Assembly: GCA_030765335.1 (NCBI GenBank)
Contig: JAVCCU010000038.1
Coordinates: forward strand, 1-53,877
From: Candidatus Kaelpia aquatica
GTDB lineage: Bacteria > Omnitrophota > Gorgyraeia > Kaelpiales > Kaelpiaceae
Direction of reading: 5' to 3'
DNA: 53,877 nt
Part shown: positions 45,835 to 53,877 of the stretch, in pieces
How the letters are laid out: the number at the start of each line of letters is the position of its first letter
Position numbering within the stretch: the stretch's first letter is position 1
Made by a program: the position numbers and the translations under genes
The notes under the pieces: generated by a model
Database searches by the model: none
What the model saw: only the letters and a program-made list of their open reading frames with translations
Told to the model about the DNA's origin: nothing

Positions 45835-46977
45835 CTACTTAACTAAAATGTTTTTTACTAACTGAGAGAACCTCTTCTTCTGAGGATAATAGTCGTCAGG
45901 GATCTCCTTATTAAGACTCTCTAGAAGTTTTCTCTGTTTTCTATTTAACCCTGTTGGGGTATCTATGAGTACCTTAACAAGCTCATCCCCTCTAACGCCG
46001 ATTCTAGGATCTGCTACCCCTTTGCCTCTAAGCCTAAAGACTCTCTCGCTCTGAGTTCCGGCTGGAATCTTCATCTTAACTACACCATCAATGGTAGGCA
46101 CCTGAATCTCTACACCCAAAGCAGCCTCTGAAGGAGTAATAGGAAGCTCTATTCCAATATCCCTCCCCTCTCTCCTGAATATTTCATGAGGCTTAACCGC
46201 AATATGCAAATAGAGGTCTCCAGCAGGGCCTCCCTTATCTCCGATCTCCCCCTTACCTGAAAGACGTAAAATACTACCATTATCAACTCCAGAGGGTATC
46301 TTTACTTCCAGTTTTTTTGTCTCGTTTATCTTTCCTCTACCGCGACAATCAGGGCAAGGGTCTTTTACAATCCTGCCCTCACCTTTACAAGAAGGACATG
46401 CTGTAGTCACTGCAAAAAAACCTCTTTGCTGCGATACTCGCCCAGCTCCGCCACATTGACGGCAATCTTCTAAATTGCCTGAAACAGAACCACTCCCTGA
46501 ACATTTAGAACATTTTGCATAAGACGGAAAGCTAAGCTCTTTGTCGGCACCTTTAACAGCTTCCTGAAAAGTCAAAGACATCTTAAACTCTAGATCTCTT
46601 CCCTTCTTAACACCTCCAGAACGATTACCATGACTAGATGAACCAAAACCTCCAAAAAGATTTTCGAATATAGAGCCGCCAAAACCTAGATCTGAAAATA
46701 CGCTGGAGAAATCTACATTTCTAAACAGATCCTCCTGTGAATAATGAGAGTTTATCCCAGCATGACCATAGACATCATATTGAGATTTTTTCTCATCATC
46801 GGAGAGAACAGCATATGCTTCTGAGATCTCTTTAAATCTCTCCTCAGCCTCTGCTTTTTTATCGGCAGATACCCTGTCAGGATGATGCTCCATAGCAAGC
46901 TTCCTATAGGTTTTCTTAATCTCATCCTTTGAAACCCCTTTGGTAAGACCTAATATTTCGTAATAATCTCTTTTCAT
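45835..46977 (-). CDS. dnaJ: chaperone DnaJ
   Basis: DnaJ delivers clients to DnaK and stimulates its ATPase. The 380 residues show the J domain with HHPDR, a Gly/Phe linker (FGGFGSSSHG), four CxxCxGxG-type zinc repeats (CSKCSGSG, CRQCGGAG, CPSCKGEG, CPDCRGRG), and the C-terminal substrate domain. The four repeats are intact, so this is the full type I form. A strong hairpin separates it from dnaK. Confidence 0.97.
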   Translation of the reverse strand: MKRDYYEILGLTKGVSKDEIKKTYRKLAMEHHPDRVSADKKAEAEERFKEISEAYAVLSDDEKKSQYDVYGHAGINSHYSQEDLFRNVDFSSVFSDLGFGGSIFENLFGGFGSSSHGNRSGGVKKGRDLEFKMSLTFQEAVKGADKELSFPSYAKCSKCSGSGSVSGNLEDCRQCGGAGRVSQQRGFFAVTTACPSCKGEGRIVKDPCPDCRGRGKINETKKLEVKIPSGVDNGSILRLSGKGEIGDKGGPAGDLYLHIAVKPHEIFRREGRDIGIELPITPSEAALGVEIQVPTIDGVVKMKIPAGTQSERVFRLRGKGVADPRIGVRGDELVKVLIDTPTGLNRKQRKLLESLNKEIPDDYYPQKKRFSQLVKNILVK

Positions 46978-47017
46978 ATTAATAACATATCCATCTAGAG
47001 ATAAGTAGAGTGGTTAA

Positions 47018-47056
47018 AGACAGGGATTATATTTATCTCTATTATAATCCCTGTCT
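47018..47056 (-). terminator. hairpin between dnaK and dnaJ (attenuator or processing site)
   Basis: A perfect 14-base inverted repeat, AGACAGGGATTATA/TATAATCCCTGTCT, with an 11-base loop lies in the 97-base dnaK-dnaJ gap. On the minus strand it is followed only by a short T tract, so it may end part of the transcripts or protect the dnaK message rather than stop all transcription. Confidence 0.6.
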
Positions 47057-47074
47057 AATTATACTATATTATTC

Positions 47075-48994
47075 TTATTCTTTATACTCCGCATCTATAA
47101 CATCATCACCGCTACTCTTAGGGCTATCTTCTCCCTCTCCCGGATTAGGTTCTGATGCGCCTTCAGGAGAAGCCTGACTTCCAGCTGCATCCTGAGTTGT
47201 CTTTTTATAAATCTCTTCAGCCAATTTATGAGATGATTTTAACAGGCTCTCTTTTATTTCCTTAATCTCAGCTGCATCTTCAGAGTTCATCTTTACCTTA
47301 GCTGCATCTAAAGACTCCTGAAGCGTTTTTCTCTCCTCTTCAGATACTTTATCTCCATGCTCTTTAAGCGACTTCTCTGTTGAATAGATCAAGCCGTCGA
47401 GCTCATTCTTAGCCTCTATTAACTCTTTCTTTTTCTTATCCTCCTCAACATGGGACTCTGCATTTTTAACCAAATTTTCAACCTCATCCTTTTCAAGTCC
47501 AGAAGAGGATTCAATCCTTATCTTACGCTCTTTCCCTGTCCCTTTATCCTTTGCGGCAACATGAAGGATACCATTGGCATCAATATCAAATGAAACTTCA
47601 ATTTGCGGAACACCGCGCGGAGCTGCCGGAATACCTTCCAAAATAAACTTGCCTAAACTTCTGTTATCAGAAGCCATAGATCTTTCACCCTGAAGCACGT
47701 GCACCTCAACGTTTGTCTGGCTATCCGCCGCTGTTGTAAAAGTCTCGCTCTTCTTTGTTGGTATAGTAGTATTTCTTGGAATAAGAGTAGTCATAACCCC
47801 GCCTAAAGTCTCAATCCCAAAAGAGAGAGGCGTAACATCTAAGAGTAATAGATCTGTGACATCTCCCAATAAAACTCCTGCCTGAATAGCAGCCCCTAAA
47901 GCAACAACCTCATCGGGGTTTATACCCTTATGAGGCTCTTTAGAGAAGATCTCTTTAACCATCTCTTGTACCTTAGGCATCCTTGTCTGACCACCTACAA
48001 GTATAACCTCGTCTATATCCTCTGGGCTTAGTTTTGCATCAGAGAGCGCCTGCTTACAAGGACCTACGGTTCTATTTAGAAGGTCTTCACAGATAGCCTC
48101 TAACTTTGCTCTAGTTAAATTCATTGTGAGATGCTTAGGCCCGGAACTGTCAGCTGTAACAAAGGGAAGATTAATCTCTGTCTGAAGACTAAAAGATAAT
48201 TCGCATTTAGCCTTTTCTGCAGCTTCCTTAAGTCTTTGAAGAGCCATTCTATCCTCTCTTAAATCTATCCCTTGCTCTTTTTTAAATTCATCTGCTATCC
48301 AGTCAATAATCTTATGGTCAATATTATCTCCGCCTAGATGCGTATCGCCTGAAGTAGACTTGACTTCAAAGACTCCGTCTCCAATCTCTAAAATAGAGAT
48401 ATCAAAAGTACCGCCGCCAAAATCATATATAACAACCTTACCGCCCTGCTTCTTATCTAAACCATATGCTAAGGCCGCGGCTGTAGGCTCATTTATAATT
48501 CTTAAAACCTCAAGGCCTGCAATGGAACCAGCGTCTTTTGTAGCCTGGCGCTGAGAATCATTAAAATAAGCAGGGACTGTTATTACCGCCTGAGTAATCT
48601 TCTCTCCTAAATACTCTTCTGCATCTTGTTTTAACTTTCTTAAAATCATAGCCGATATCTCAGGCGGAGAGTAAACCTTATCGTTTATCTTCACCCTGGC
48701 ATCATTATTGGCTTCCTTTACAACTTTATAAGGAACCATCTTCATCTCTTCATTGACTTCATTGTATCTTCTGCCCATAAGCCTCTTGATAGAGAATACT
48801 GTGTTCTCGGCATTCGTAACCGCTTGCCTCTTAGCCGGACCTCCAGCAAGAATCTCACCAGTCTTGGTGAATGCAACAACCGAGGGAGTAGTACGCGTTC
48901 CCTCTTTATTGGTAATAACCTGCGGTTCTCCTGCATCGTAGACTGCAATTACTGAATTTGTTGTACCTAAATCAATTCCTATAGCTTTAGCCAT
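47075..48994 (-). CDS. dnaK: chaperone DnaK (Hsp70)
   Basis: The 639-residue Hsp70 has the ATPase opening [12 protein letters not shown], the phosphate loop [11 protein letters not shown], the hinge [16 protein letters not shown], the substrate domain, and a C-terminal tail ending in DVIDAEYKE that contacts DnaJ or clients. The ATG at 48994 has GGAGGTG eight bases upstream; an in-frame GTG at 49003 lies inside that site and is rejected. It overlaps the end of grpE by eight bases. Confidence 0.98.
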   Translation of the reverse strand: MAKAIGIDLGTTNSVIAVYDAGEPQVITNKEGTRTTPSVVAFTKTGEILAGGPAKRQAVTNAENTVFSIKRLMGRRYNEVNEEMKMVPYKVVKEANNDARVKINDKVYSPPEISAMILRKLKQDAEEYLGEKITQAVITVPAYFNDSQRQATKDAGSIAGLEVLRIINEPTAAALAYGLDKKQGGKVVIYDFGGGTFDISILEIGDGVFEVKSTSGDTHLGGDNIDHKIIDWIADEFKKEQGIDLREDRMALQRLKEAAEKAKCELSFSLQTEINLPFVTADSSGPKHLTMNLTRAKLEAICEDLLNRTVGPCKQALSDAKLSPEDIDEVILVGGQTRMPKVQEMVKEIFSKEPHKGINPDEVVALGAAIQAGVLLGDVTDLLLLDVTPLSFGIETLGGVMTTLIPRNTTIPTKKSETFTTAADSQTNVEVHVLQGERSMASDNRSLGKFILEGIPAAPRGVPQIEVSFDIDANGILHVAAKDKGTGKERKIRIESSSGLEKDEVENLVKNAESHVEEDKKKKELIEAKNELDGLIYSTEKSLKEHGDKVSEEERKTLQESLDAAKVKMNSEDAAEIKEIKESLLKSSHKLAEEIYKKTTQDAAGSQASPEGASEPNPGEGEDSPKSSGDDVIDAEYKE

Positions 48995-49553
48995 TTCCTT
49001 CACCTCCTGTTTTATCCTGCTCGAATTTACCTTTAGAAACCTTGACCATAGCCGGTCTTATCAAAACATCTTTAAATTTATAACCCGACCTTAATACCTC
49101 TATTACTTTATCTTCGGCTACATCTTCATCCTCTTCATGAGATGCAGCTTCCTGCTCAAAAGGATCAAAGTCTTTGTCCTTAAGATCATTTATTTTCACC
49201 AAACCGTATTTCTCAAGAGTATTGTTCATCTCTTTATATATCATCTCAATGCCCTGTTCAAACTCATCTTTTACATCTGGCAACAACTGCATAGCATGCT
49301 CAAAATGGTCTAAAACAGGTATGATACCTCTAATTAAATCTATCTGAGCATAAGAAAACAAATCCTGCCTCTCTTTTGCCCACTTCTTTCTGGCATTATC
49401 CAACTCTGCAACAGCTCTTAACCAACTATCTTTAGTTTCACTTAACTCTTCCTTTACCTTAACCAAAACCACGTCTTCTAGAACCTCTTCTAGTTCAAGC
49501 TCCTCAGTCTTAGGCTCTTCAGTTTCAAGCTCTCTATCCTTTTTCTTCTTCAT
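48987..49553 (-). CDS. grpE: nucleotide exchange factor GrpE
   Basis: GrpE releases ADP from DnaK. The 188 residues start with an acidic, Glu-rich region (1-40), a long coiled-coil helix including [14 protein letters not shown], and the C-terminal beta domain with the [18 protein letters not shown] signature. It lies 14 bases after hrcA. Its last codons contain the dnaK ribosome site. Confidence 0.96.
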   Translation of the reverse strand: MKKKKDRELETEEPKTEELELEEVLEDVVLVKVKEELSETKDSWLRAVAELDNARKKWAKERQDLFSYAQIDLIRGIIPVLDHFEHAMQLLPDVKDEFEQGIEMIYKEMNNTLEKYGLVKINDLKDKDFDPFEQEAASHEEDEDVAEDKVIEVLRSGYKFKDVLIRPAMVKVSKGKFEQDKTGGEGNG

Positions 49554-49567
49554 ATCTACTTACCCCT

Positions 49568-50614
49568 TTAAAATACAGCACTATCTAGTGCCTGCGTTAA
49601 AACATCAGATACATATTTCACAACTGATATAGATCTAGCATAAGGAATCCTGGTAGGACCAAGTATACCTATTGTTCCCAAAGCTCTATTTTTAACTTTA
49701 TACTTTGAAGTTAAGATGCAGCAATTTTCTATATCCATAGAGAGACTCTCTCCGCCTATATGAATATTGACATCTGAACCTCCGATATCACTCTCCATAA
49801 TTTTAGTTAAACCCGACTCTTCTTCAAGCAGCTTTATAACTCTCTCCAGAACATCTACATTTCTAAATTCCGGATATTGGATTATTCTATTGGCCCCAAA
49901 GTACATAAATATTTTCTCATCCATATTCTCCAGTGATTTAATTAAGAGATTGAATAGTGAAGAAAATAAGTGATAAAAAGAATCATCTAAGGAGACCAGT
50001 TTTCTCTTTATATAATTCTTTACCTCATAAAGAGATTGCCCTTGCAGTTCTCTATTTACAAACTTAAGAAAACTCCTAAGCTCATCTATGGAGGGGATGT
50101 TCTCATTTTCTATAAAGAGATGTAGCACGTCTCCGTTGTCAGCTATTATTATAAACAGAACTTTAAACTTGTTAATATAAACTAGATCTATTTTCTCCAC
50201 ATAGACATTGCGAACACGATGGTATAACAAAACAGAGACTTGGTTTGTATACTTTGTCACCACCTGAAGGGCATGTGTAAATAATCTCTCAACCTCATCC
50301 CATTGAGTATTAATAATATGCATTAAGATCTTCTTTTTCTCAGAGGGGGTTAGTTGTTCTTCGTCCATTACCATATTTACATAATATCTATACCCTTTAT
50401 CTGTAGGAACTCTGCCTGAAGAAGTGTGAAGATTTTTGAGATATCCCAACTCTTCCAATTCAACCATAATATTTCTGACAGTAGCAGCAGAAATCTTAAG
50501 CCTGTATTTACAGACAAGGGCTTTGGATGCAACAGGCATAGCGGTCTCTATGTAAGTTTTAACTATACCTGTAAATATCCTATCCATTCTCTCTTCTTTA
50601 TTATTTCTTACCAT
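49568..50614 (-). CDS. hrcA: heat-inducible transcription repressor HrcA
   Basis: HrcA binds the CIRCE operator and shuts off chaperone genes when GroEL is free. The 348 residues begin with a winged helix (VCKYRLKISAATVRNIMVELEELGYL, reading through to TSSGRVPTDKGYRYYV) and end with the family GILGPTRIPYARSISVVKYV. A perfect CIRCE sits directly upstream of its ribosome site, so it represses its own operon: hrcA-grpE-dnaK-dnaJ. Confidence 0.97.
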   Translation of the reverse strand: MVRNNKEERMDRIFTGIVKTYIETAMPVASKALVCKYRLKISAATVRNIMVELEELGYLKNLHTSSGRVPTDKGYRYYVNMVMDEEQLTPSEKKKILMHIINTQWDEVERLFTHALQVVTKYTNQVSVLLYHRVRNVYVEKIDLVYINKFKVLFIIIADNGDVLHLFIENENIPSIDELRSFLKFVNRELQGQSLYEVKNYIKRKLVSLDDSFYHLFSSLFNLLIKSLENMDEKIFMYFGANRIIQYPEFRNVDVLERVIKLLEEESGLTKIMESDIGGSDVNIHIGGESLSMDIENCCILTSKYKVKNRALGTIGILGPTRIPYARSISVVKYVSDVLTQALDSAVF

Positions 50615-50626
50615 ATTCTTACCTCT

Positions 50627-50653
50627 TTAGCACTCTTTAACACTGAGTGCTAA
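50627..50653 (-). promoter_or_regulatory. CIRCE operator (HrcA binding site)
   Basis: TTAGCACTC, nine bases, GAGTGCTAA: an exact match to the CIRCE consensus. It lies between the -10 box and the hrcA ribosome site, so bound HrcA would cover the transcription start. Confidence 0.97.
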
Positions 50654-50682
50654 ATATTACAATACAAGATAGCCCTTGTCAA
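50654..50682 (-). promoter_or_regulatory. promoter of hrcA-grpE-dnaK-dnaJ
   Basis: On the minus strand, a perfect TTGACA (50677-50682) and TAATAT (50654-50659) are spaced by 17 bases. The -10 box touches CIRCE. The -35 box overlaps the stop codon of the upstream HAD gene. Confidence 0.85.
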
Positions 50683-51359
50683 GGAATAATATTAAGAAGT
50701 TTAAAAAAATCTTTGAGCTGACCTAGGCTACCTATAATCGCAAAAGGATTCCTAATAATCAACTCTTCTCTGCTGCTAGAGCCTGTTGTAAGGGCAATTG
50801 ATCTTACTCCAGCGTTATTTGCAGTTTCAACGTCGATAACCATATCACCTACATACACAACCTCTTCGGGCTTTAAATCAAACTTCTTCATAGCCTCTAA
50901 AATCATGTCCGGCTTCGGCTTAAAAGCATCCAGCTCATCCCCGCAAATTATATAATCGAAGAATCTATCAATATCAAGATGCTCTATGATAAGCCTGGTA
51001 AATATAGCCGGCCTATTGGTTCCAAGGGCTAAGAAATAATCTCTCTCTTTAAGATAACTTAATATCTCCTTTGCATGAGGCAAAAGTTTTGCATATTTAA
51101 GGAGTGTATCTCTATGCATTTGGCGATAAAGCGTTAGAGCTTCTATAGCAATATCGTCTGAAAAATAATCCTCCATAAGACTCTTATCCCCTTTACCTAC
51201 AGCTCTTTTGACCTCAGCAAGAGATAGAGCCTCTAAATTAAACTTTGCCCTTACTGCATTTAGGGCTTTTTCAATTGCAAGATATGCGTCTAAGAGAGTG
51301 CCGTCGAGATCAAACATTACAAGCTTAATATTAGACAATTTTCTGCCACCATTTTTCAT
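50679..51359 (-). CDS. HAD-family phosphatase (phosphoglycolate phosphatase-like)
   Basis: A 226-residue HAD hydrolase. Motif I is VMFDLDGTLLD with the nucleophile Asp, motif II LGTNRP, motif III lysine in FKPKPD, and motif IV VGDMVIDVETA. The helical cap between motifs I and II is of the Gph/PGMB type. The substrate is not determinable. The ATG at 51359 overlaps the upstream dehydratase by 29 bases; a TTG at 51338 is an alternative start just after that stop. Confidence 0.85.
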   Translation of the reverse strand: MKNGGRKLSNIKLVMFDLDGTLLDAYLAIEKALNAVRAKFNLEALSLAEVKRAVGKGDKSLMEDYFSDDIAIEALTLYRQMHRDTLLKYAKLLPHAKEILSYLKERDYFLALGTNRPAIFTRLIIEHLDIDRFFDYIICGDELDAFKPKPDMILEAMKKFDLKPEEVVYVGDMVIDVETANNAGVRSIALTTGSSSREELIIRNPFAIIGSLGQLKDFFKLLNIIP

Positions 51360-52275
51360 TCTTACGATACCAATCTATTGTGTTATCTAAACCTCTGCTC
51401 AAACTAAAACTATCTTTCCAGCCAAGACTTAAGAGTTTAGAGCTGTCCATAGCATATCTAAAATCATGATCAGCTCTATCCTTAACATACTTAATGGAGC
51501 TGGAGGTCTTGCCCATCTTTTTTAAGATTATTTTTGCCAGCTCAATGTTCCTCCTCCTGACTCCAGCAGAGATATTATACACAGATCCCGCTCTACCTTT
51601 TCTCAAGATCAATTCAATTGCAAAGCAAGTATCATCGACATAGATCCAGTCTCTTACATTAAATCCTTCTCCATACATAGGTATCTCACCGCCTCTAAGT
51701 AAGCTGGTTATAGCTAGGGGTATAAATTTCTCAGGATATTGGTAAGGCCCATAATTGTTGCAAGACCTCACTATGATAACCGGGAAATTATGGCTCCCAT
51801 GAAACTCCTCTACCGCCCTATCGGCTAAAGCCTTTGTAACTGCATATGGAGAGCTGGGATTTAAGCATGCATCTTCCCCGCAACTTCCCCGTAAGATGCT
51901 GCCATAAACCTCATCGGTTGATATTTGCAGAAACAATTCTACTCTACTTTTAAGAGCCAGGTTTAACAAATTATATGTCCCGTAAAAGTTTGTCTTAAAG
52001 AAGGGGGCAGCATCATCTATACTTCTATCGACATGAGTATGAGCTGCAAAGTTAACAATTACTCTAACCCCTTTAATAGCCTTTCTAACATCTCTCGCTT
52101 CAGTTATATCCCCTTTTATAAAATCAATATCTGAGATAACTTCTCCTAGATTTTCTCTACGGCCAGCATAGCTTAAATTATCCAGAACAGTTACGCAATA
52201 TCCTTTTTTAATTAAAAAGCGTACGAAATTTGACCCGATAAAACCAGCGCCGCCGGTTACCAAAACCCTCTGCAT
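51331..52275 (-). CDS. dTDP-glucose 4,6-dehydratase-like SDR enzyme
   Basis: An extended short-chain dehydrogenase of 314 residues. It has the NAD motif TGGAGFIGSNF, the RmlB-type catalytic block STDEVYGS (Thr-Asp-Glu) and the Y-x3-K pair in SPYAVTKA; NYGPYQYPEK is another RmlB block. It likely makes a 4-keto-6-deoxy sugar nucleotide. I start at the ATG at 52275; a GTG at 52290 overlaps the upstream stop but adds residues outside the family. No rmlA, rmlC or rmlD is nearby. Confidence 0.85.
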   Translation of the reverse strand: MQRVLVTGGAGFIGSNFVRFLIKKGYCVTVLDNLSYAGRRENLGEVISDIDFIKGDITEARDVRKAIKGVRVIVNFAAHTHVDRSIDDAAPFFKTNFYGTYNLLNLALKSRVELFLQISTDEVYGSILRGSCGEDACLNPSSPYAVTKALADRAVEEFHGSHNFPVIIVRSCNNYGPYQYPEKFIPLAITSLLRGGEIPMYGEGFNVRDWIYVDDTCFAIELILRKGRAGSVYNISAGVRRRNIELAKIILKKMGKTSSSIKYVKDRADHDFRYAMDSSKLLSLGWKDSFSLSRGLDNTIDWYRKNEKWWQKIV

Positions 52276-52286
52276 CTTCTTATGAA

Positions 52287-53402
52287 TCACTCTTTAATTA
52301 GATTTTTCTTTATAAGCTCATCAAATGCTTTATCAAACCTATCGAAAGCAGGTTCATTTTTAGCCCATTCAATCAACTCCCCCAACCCAGTTACAAAATC
52401 AATCTCAGGCTCCCAATCAAGATACTCTTTAGCATTCTCTATACTTGCATAACAATGCCTTACATCGCCCTTCCTGTAACCACCAGGTATATGGGGTGTT
52501 ATATTTTTGCCAAACAATTTAGCAAGCTCAAGCGCAACAGATTCTATACTATAAGGCTTTCCATTGCCAAGGTTACAAATCTTATAATCTGACTCACTCT
52601 TTTCAATCGCTCTAATAGCCGCTCTCACTACATCCTTAACCGATATAAAATCTCTGCTCTGCTTGCCATCCTCAAAAACAAAAGGAGATTTATCATTTTT
52701 AATTCGGGACATAAATATAGCACAGACACCTGTATAAGGATTGGACAACGATTGCCTGGAACCATAGACATTGAAGAACCTGAGAGATGTAACTGGTATG
52801 CCATAGGTCTTACCCACTATAAGAGACATCTCTTCCTGAACTTTCTTACCTAAGGCATAGATAGAATTAGGAACTAAAGAGGTATCTTCTGTTGTAGCTA
52901 TAGGAGTCAGACTGGATGAACAATTGGGGCAGCGCAGCTGCCAATCTTTATCTTGAAGCTGAGACTCTTCTCTTAAAGATGGTTTTACCTTACCACAGCT
53001 ATCGCAATTATACAGCCCCTCTCCATAGCTCGACATTGAAGCGCTGACTATAACCTTCTTAACTCTATTTTTACTATTTACTAAAATATCCCAAAGGTTT
53101 GCTGCTCCAAGGTCATTAACCTCCATATACTTCCTAACTTGATACTGAGACTGCCCTACACCTACCATAGAAGCAAAATGAAAAAGATAGTCACAATCCA
53201 TAAGAACACTCTTAAAAGAATCATAGTCTCTGATATCTCCATATATATACTCAGCAGCATCATTTAAATAAGAAGGCTTCTTGCCTTGATGAACCTGTTC
53301 TTCTAGATTATCGTAAACTAGGACCTCATACCCTTCTCTAAGAAGAGCATCCACTAAATGAGAACCTATAAAACCGCATCCACCGCTAATAACTGCTTTC
53401 AT
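52287..53402 (-). CDS. NAD-dependent sugar-nucleotide epimerase with zinc-ribbon insert (dTDP-L-rhamnose 4-epimerase-like)
   Basis: A 371-residue extended SDR. SGGCGFIGSHL binds NAD, S122-x-x-S-S-Y-G is the catalytic strand, and Y182-x3-K186 is the catalytic pair. Between them, residues 133-161 insert a four-cysteine ribbon (C133, C136, C158, C161). As I recall, this insert is known in the dTDP-L-rhamnose 4-epimerase (WbiB/Tll) group, which makes 6-deoxy-L-talose. It precedes the dehydratase gene, and the two likely supply a deoxy sugar for surface glycans. Confidence 0.82.
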   Translation of the reverse strand: MKAVISGGCGFIGSHLVDALLREGYEVLVYDNLEEQVHQGKKPSYLNDAAEYIYGDIRDYDSFKSVLMDCDYLFHFASMVGVGQSQYQVRKYMEVNDLGAANLWDILVNSKNRVKKVIVSASMSSYGEGLYNCDSCGKVKPSLREESQLQDKDWQLRCPNCSSSLTPIATTEDTSLVPNSIYALGKKVQEEMSLIVGKTYGIPVTSLRFFNVYGSRQSLSNPYTGVCAIFMSRIKNDKSPFVFEDGKQSRDFISVKDVVRAAIRAIEKSESDYKICNLGNGKPYSIESVALELAKLFGKNITPHIPGGYRKGDVRHCYASIENAKEYLDWEPEIDFVTGLGELIEWAKNEPAFDRFDKAFDELIKKNLIKE

Positions 53403-53437
53403 CGACTGCCTCCTTTATAATAAAAAGACATCTTAAC

Positions 53438-53877
53438 CTATGCTTTATTTCGATACAATATTAAAAATGGTTTCCCGGAATAAGGATTCTCTTTTATCAC
53501 AACTTTTGCATTGTAGACCTCTTCTATTATACTGTAGTCCATAACAGAAGATGGTTCTCCGTCTCTGACTACCCTACCTTTATCCATAAGAATAAGTCGA
53601 TCGCAAAACTCTGCAGAGATATTTAAATCATGTAATATTGTAATCACAGTAAGACCTTCTCTGTTAAGATCGCTTAGAGCATTCATAATATCAAGCTGAT
53701 GTCCTATATCAAGATGGGTTGTAGGTTCATCCAAAAGCAATAATTCCGGATCCTGGGCAATACTCTGAGCAAATAACACCCTTTGAAGTTCACCGCCTGA
53801 GATCTCATCTATCCTGCGGCCCTGTATTTCAGTCAATGAGAATCTCTCAATAACATCTTTAACTCTCTCTAAATCTC
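53438..53877 (-). CDS. ABC transporter ATP-binding protein, FecE/BtuD-type (partial)
   Basis: The C-terminal 146 residues of an ABC ATPase; the gene continues past the right edge, as the frame is open to the last base. The ABC signature is ISGGELQRV, Walker B is LLLLDEPTTHLD and the switch His is in ITILHDLN. The HLDIGHQ sequence and the tail match importers for iron-siderophore, haem or cobalamin. No permease or binding protein is visible, so the substrate is unknown. A B12 importer would suit the B12-type radical SAM protein but is not shown. Confidence 0.88.
   Translation of the reverse strand, partial: DLERVKDVIERFSLTEIQGRRIDEISGGELQRVLFAQSIAQDPELLLLDEPTTHLDIGHQLDIMNALSDLNREGLTVITILHDLNISAEFCDRLILMDKGRVVRDGEPSSVMDYSIIEEVYNAKVVIKENPYSGKPFLILYRNKA

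Overview
The window reads as one A+T-rich bacterial chromosome segment with almost every gene on the minus strand; only mgtE and the pncC-thpR pair lie on the plus strand. Genes are tightly packed, with many ATGA, GTGA or TAATG junctions. I see no insertion sequence, integrase, phage gene or CRISPR array. A lipoprotein signal, a heptosyltransferase-type GT9 enzyme and nucleotide-sugar enzymes suggest a Gram-negative-type envelope. Lysine synthesis uses the DapL aminotransferase branch. Together with the gene order and base composition this makes me think of an uncultured PVC-related lineage such as Omnitrophota. That placement is inference and no 16S rRNA is present to test it.

Layout in coordinate order. 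1-4663: the start of a pgsA-like gene, a glycine-zipper lipoprotein carrying a zinc ribbon, lepB, a NYN-domain nuclease and a UvrD helicase fused to a RecB-like nuclease. 4805-6160: mgtE. 6154-8332: a DegT aminotransferase and a GT9 glycosyltransferase. 8407-9417: gapA with its own promoter and terminator. 9541-21638: a 12-gene run, read from the right as argG-argH-lysA-dapF-dapA-dapB-(CHASE2/SpoIIE-like)-(nuclease-like)-dapL-folK-panC-nadX. 21639-22178: the only large stretch without a confident gene, holding two facing relics of GT-C glycosyltransferase N-termini. 22179-24277: argD-argF. 24367-24999: two small unknown proteins. 25189-28131: tRNA-Arg(ACG), tadA, tRNA-Ser(GCT), dnaX and recR. 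28243-42457: an 11-gene chain, leuD-leuB-asd-NSS transporter-truA-methyltransferase-GT2-asnB-GT39-radical SAM-GT87. 42525-43570: pncC and thpR. 43557-45709: accD and a DUF1015 gene. 45835-50614: hrcA-grpE-dnaK-dnaJ behind a perfect CIRCE operator. 50679-53877: a HAD phosphatase, two sugar-nucleotide SDR enzymes and the end of an ABC ATPase.

How the genes work together. asd, dapA, dapB, dapL, dapF and lysA together take aspartyl phosphate to lysine; no aspartokinase is in view. argD, argF, argG and argH are arginine steps. nadX and panC also use aspartate or aspartate-derived beta-alanine, so the long operon is largely an aspartate-use operon. The truA-to-GT87 half of the other long chain looks like a cassette that builds and modifies a lipid-linked glycan: a polyprenyl-phosphate sugar synthase, two GT-C enzymes, a methyltransferase, an AsnB-type amidotransferase and a radical SAM protein with an unusual duplicated C-terminal domain.

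The observations I rate highest are: the radical SAM/AsnB/GT-C cassette; a CHASE2 receptor whose SpoIIE phosphatase domain has lost its metal-binding acidic residues, next to a nuclease-like protein that has lost its catalytic lysine motif; two poly-A slippery runs in dnaX, each leading directly to a stop in the shifted frame; back-to-back leuD and pncC promoters sharing a -35 box with almost no leader on either side; tadA placed beside the tRNA-Arg(ACG) it is expected to edit; and a likely ATT start codon for truA.
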